From: Hyphomicrobiales bacterium
GTDB lineage: Bacteria > Pseudomonadota > Alphaproteobacteria > Rhizobiales > Beijerinckiaceae
Length of the DNA stretch: 64,000 bases
Direction of reading: 5' to 3'
Assembly: GCA_027483505.1 (NCBI GenBank)
Contig: JAIXUP010000009.1
Coordinates: forward strand, 62,001 to 126,000
Shown: positions 61,902-64,000 of the stretch, in pieces
How positions within the stretch are numbered: position 1 is the stretch's first letter
How the letters are laid out: the number at the start of each line of letters is the position of its first letter
Position numbers and translations under genes: made by a program
Notes under the pieces: generated by a model
Database searches by the model: none
The model's input: the letters and a program-made list of their open reading frames with translations, nothing else
What the model was told of the DNA's origin: nothing

Positions 61902-61930
61902 TTGTAGGGGGGGGCAAATGACCGTATATA
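61902..61930 (+). promoter_or_regulatory. Predicted promoter of the decarboxylase leader
   Basis: TTGTAG (61902-61907) and TATATA (61925-61930) are separated by exactly 17 bases, a good vegetative-type promoter in otherwise GC-rich DNA. Start of transcription is expected near 61937, giving a leader of about 470 nt before the decarboxylase ATG. Confidence 0.6.
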
Positions 61931-61936
61931 GCCCCT

Positions 61937-62404
61937 GCCCAATTTCGCACGTGCCTGTGGCCGCGTGCTGGTTGGTGGGCATGCGGGGGAAACTTCGCAC
62001 AGCCGCCTGAGGTCCGGAGTGAGGTTGAGGGGGATGGATATCCCTTCGAGGCGCAGCTCCCGGATCGGATACCGAGCAATCGGTCTCCGCTCTGAACCTC
62101 GACACAAACCAGCAGCCGGAGGCGAAACCGGCGAACCCCATCCTCCATGGGGGACGCAGCTTAAAGCAACGACGGAGCGGGCTTTTTTGGTCTTATTCTG
62201 ATCCCTCCAAAGGGTCAGAGCGGGAAACCGAAGAGGCTTGTCCATCTTGCCCGGCGTGCGGAGGGTCTCCCTTCAAACAATGGCAATCCCTTGACCGGCT
62301 CTGTGCCGGTCCGTCGGCGTCTCCACAATGCCGCGGATCGAAGCAGTGTCAGTCATCTCATCTTTGTGACTTCGGCGCGGGCACGCGTCGGGGAGGAGTC
62401 TGCC
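61937..62404 (+). promoter_or_regulatory. Long structured 5' leader of the decarboxylase gene, speF-motif candidate
   Basis: About 470 bases without a plausible gene precede the ornithine/lysine decarboxylase. Alphaproteobacteria commonly carry a conserved ~400-nt cis-acting RNA, the speF motif, at this place. Visible structure includes CCCCAT (62136-62141) / ATGGGG (62147-62152), a short AAAGC/GCTTT stem followed by T6 (62163-62188), a GC-rich CCGG-type hairpin near 62294-62312, a four-codon frame at 62280-62294, and a strong GGAGGAG ribosome-binding site at 62392-62398. The motif match itself was not computed; position, length and structure are the basis. Confidence 0.55.
62163..62188 (+). 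terminator. Possible attenuator-like terminator inside the leader
   Basis: AAAGC (62163-62167) and GCTTT (62181-62185) enclose 13 bases and are followed by a run of T to 62188. The stem is short and AU-rich, so it is weak alone, but a T6 run within GC-rich leader DNA is notable and could act as a regulated stop. Confidence 0.3.
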
Positions 62405-63550
62405 ATGACCGATCGTATTCGCGAATTCCTGCGCACCCGCCGTGATGACGGCCCGTGCGTGGTGGTTGACCTCGAGGTGGTGCGCGAGAACTATTTCGCG
62501 TTCGCACGCGCGCTGCCGGACACACGCGTGTTCTATGCCGTGAAGGCCAATCCCGCGCCTGAACTGCTGCACCTGCTGGCCAAGCTCGGCTCCTGCTTCG
62601 ATTGCGCCTCCGTGGCCGAGATCGAGATGGGCCTCGCCGCCGGCGCGACCGCAGACCGCATTTCCTTCGGCAACACGATCAAGAAGGAGCGTGACATTGC
62701 ACGCGCCATGGAGCTTGGCGTGCGCCTGTTCGCGGTCGATTGCGAGGCCGAGGTCGATAAGATCGTCCGCGCGCAGCGCCTGACCGGCGTGAAGGGCGTC
62801 AAGGTGTTCTGCCGCATCCTGTGCGACGGCGCAGGGGCTGAATGGCCGCTGTCGCGCAAGTTCGGCTGCGTGCCGGAGATGGCGTCCGACGTGCTGGAGC
62901 ATGCGCATGTGCGCGGGCTCGAGGCTTACGGCGTGTCGTTCCATGTCGGCTCGCAGCAGGGCAACGTGAACTCGTGGGATGGCGCTCTGGCCTCGGCAGC
63001 CGCGATCTTTTCCGAGTGCGCGACGCGCGGCATCAGCCTGTCGATGGTCAATCTCGGCGGTGGTTTCCCGACCAGATACCTCAAGAATGTCCCGGGCGTG
63101 CCGCGGTATGGCGACGCGATCTTCCGGGCGCTCTCGAAGCATTTCGGCAACCAGCTTCCCGAGACCATCATCGAGCCGGGCCGCGGCATGGTTGGCAATG
63201 CCGGCATCATCGAAGCCGAAGTCGTGCTCATCTCCAAGAAGAGCGACGACGACACGGCGCGCTGGGTCTATCTGGACATCGGCAAGTTCGGCGGGCTCGC
63301 CGAGACGATGGACGAGTCGATCCGCTACCCGATCCGCACCCCGCATGACGGGACGGAGCTGGGTCCATGCGTGCTGGCAGGACCGACCTGCGATTCGGCG
63401 GACGTGATGTACGAGAAGGTGCCCTACATGCTGCCGTTCTCGCTGGAGATCGGCGACAAGGTGCTGATCGAAGGCACGGGCGCCTACACCACGACCTACT
63501 CGGCCGTGGCCTTCAACGGCTTTCCGCCGCTGAAGCAGTACACGATCTGA
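62405..63550 (+). CDS. Ornithine/lysine (group IV PLP) decarboxylase
   Basis: A 381-residue alanine-racemase-fold decarboxylase that makes putrescine from ornithine (or cadaverine from lysine). Lys47 in VFYAVKANPAPELL binds PLP; SFHVGSQ, NLGGGFPTRY and IEPGRGMVGNAG bind the cofactor phosphate; Cys329 in LAGPTCDSADVMYEK is the catalytic cysteine of the partner subunit site. The length is that of bacterial ODC of the eukaryotic type. The ATG at 62405 has GGAGGAG six bases upstream; a longer frame from 62291 lies in the leader. A perfect hairpin follows the stop. Confidence 0.93.
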   Translation: MTDRIREFLRTRRDDGPCVVVDLEVVRENYFAFARALPDTRVFYAVKANPAPELLHLLAKLGSCFDCASVAEIEMGLAAGATADRISFGNTIKKERDIARAMELGVRLFAVDCEAEVDKIVRAQRLTGVKGVKVFCRILCDGAGAEWPLSRKFGCVPEMASDVLEHAHVRGLEAYGVSFHVGSQQGNVNSWDGALASAAAIFSECATRGISLSMVNLGGGFPTRYLKNVPGVPRYGDAIFRALSKHFGNQLPETIIEPGRGMVGNAGIIEAEVVLISKKSDDDTARWVYLDIGKFGGLAETMDESIRYPIRTPHDGTELGPCVLAGPTCDSADVMYEKVPYMLPFSLEIGDKVLIEGTGAYTTTYSAVAFNGFPPLKQYTI

Positions 63551-63560
63551 GCGATCCTCC

Positions 63561-63584
63561 GGCAGGGCTGATTGAAGCCCTGCC
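63561..63584 (+). terminator. Hairpin after the decarboxylase gene
   Basis: GGCAGGGCT (63561-63569) and AGCCCTGCC (63576-63584) form a perfect 9-bp stem with a 6-base loop ten bases after the stop codon. No T-run follows, so it may stabilise the 3' end or pause transcription rather than be a full intrinsic terminator. Confidence 0.5.
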
Positions 63585-63679
63585 ACCTCACGCACAATCC
63601 CGTCTTTGTGGTCCGCGTGCCGTTTCGCGCGGAGCCGTGCCGTCGACAGGTCTCGACGAGCCGGCAAAGGAGGTCTGCC

Positions 63680-64000
63680 ATGGTCACCATCCGTGATGAA
63701 GTTGCCGCTGATGTCCCGGCGCGCGAGGCGCTGCTGGACATGTCGTTTGGCGACTCCCGCTTCGAGAAGACGTCCGAGCGGCTGCGCGAAGGGCGCAAGC
63801 CTGCACGCGGCCTGAGCCTCAGCGCCGTCCATGAGGGCGAGGTGGTCGGCACCGTGCGCCTCTGGCACATCGCCGCCGGTTCGGCCGGGGCCGGGCTGCT
63901 GCTCGGCCCGCTGGCCGTCGACGAAGACCGGCGCGGGCTCGGCATCGGCGCGCGGCTGATGCGCGAGGCGCTCTGGCGTGCTGCGCGCAACGGCCATCGC
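63680..64000 (+). CDS. GNAT-family N-acetyltransferase (3' partial)
   Basis: An open frame of 107 codons running off the right edge. It starts at an ATG with AAAGGAGG seven bases upstream. VTIRDEVAADVPAREALLDMSFG is the usual N-terminal helix region, AVHEGEVVGTVRLW the second strand, and LGPLAVDEDRRGLGIGARLM carries the acetyl-CoA pyrophosphate loop (Arg-x-x-Gly-x-Gly). In relatives, a GNAT gene often stands between an ODC gene and a homospermidine synthase gene, so a polyamine-related role is possible. Confidence 0.88.
   Translation, partial: MVTIRDEVAADVPAREALLDMSFGDSRFEKTSERLREGRKPARGLSLSAVHEGEVVGTVRLWHIAAGSAGAGLLLGPLAVDEDRRGLGIGARLMREALWRAARNGHR

Noticed and set aside
62159..62185. Mutually exclusive pairing of AAAGC with an upstream GCTT as an attenuation switch
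   Set aside because: The upstream pairing would leave only a one-base loop, which is sterically impossible.

Overview
The window is GC-rich, tightly packed DNA of an alphaproteobacterium, most likely of the order Hyphomicrobiales (Rhizobiales). The pointers are CpdR, the Sox set, OpgG/OpgD-type glucan biosynthesis, a sugar-nucleotide set of rhizobial type, an ornithine decarboxylase with a long structured leader, and a CCTCATCCTGAG-type extragenic palindrome. Genus cannot be fixed from the sequence alone. There is no integrase, transposase, terminase, rRNA or CRISPR array. One tRNA gene, tRNA-Val(GAC), is present.

Layout. (1) 1-1483: the end of a thiosulfate-oxidation operon, soxY (5' cut by the window edge), soxZ and soxA. 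(2) 1502-28741: a large surface-polysaccharide locus. It holds a DUF2793 protein, a GT2, sulfate activation (cysD, cysNC), five methyltransferase genes or domains, a sulfotransferase translationally coupled to a Wzm/Wzt ABC exporter whose Wzt has a C-terminal glycan-binding-type extension, an LPG-synthase-type membrane protein, a methyltransferase-GT2 fusion, a GT39-like membrane protein, GDP-L-fucose synthesis (gmd, fcl), a 1540-residue protein joining GT11-like, repeat-coiled-coil, GT2 and GT4 parts, and CDP-sugar genes (rfbG, a reductase-like SDR, rfbF). (3) 28825-37554: a 1736-residue RTX protein, divergent from its likely type I secretion ABC protein and membrane-fusion protein. (4) 37594-44982: a second glycan module with GT4, a WecA/MraY-type initiating transferase, a FlaA1/CapD-type dehydratase, a DegT aminotransferase and UDP-glucose dehydrogenase. 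(5) 45278-52718: housekeeping and stress genes: SNase-like protein, AbrB-family membrane protein, tRNA-Val, cpdR, N-formylglutamate amidohydrolase, a candidate small RNA, an EamA transporter and a chromate-resistance pair. (6) 52739-60131: a MarR regulator, two flavodoxin-fold oxidoreductases, an FAD oxidase, a cytosine-deaminase-like amidohydrolase, an NMT1-type binding protein, RidA and a PfkB kinase. (7) 60166-64000: a periplasmic glucan protein, an ornithine/lysine decarboxylase behind a roughly 470-nt leader, and a GNAT acetyltransferase cut by the right edge.

How it fits together. Regions 2 and 4 read as one pathway. A lipid-linked glycan is started by the WecA-like protein, built from GDP-fucose-, CDP-deoxysugar-, UDP-glucuronate- and amino-sugar-type donors, modified by methyl and possibly sulfate groups, and exported by Wzm/Wzt. 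The sulfotransferase gene overlaps wzt by one base, and a PAPS-making enzyme set lies a few kb away, so a sulfated surface glycan is the most interesting prediction. The three-catalytic-part glycosyltransferase with seven 29-residue repeats is the most unusual protein; the repeat helix could act as a spacer or length ruler. Two non-coding elements also deserve attention: a candidate small RNA with exposed CCUCC-type loops (49096-49184) and the long leader of the decarboxylase gene, which sits where the alphaproteobacterial speF RNA motif is expected.
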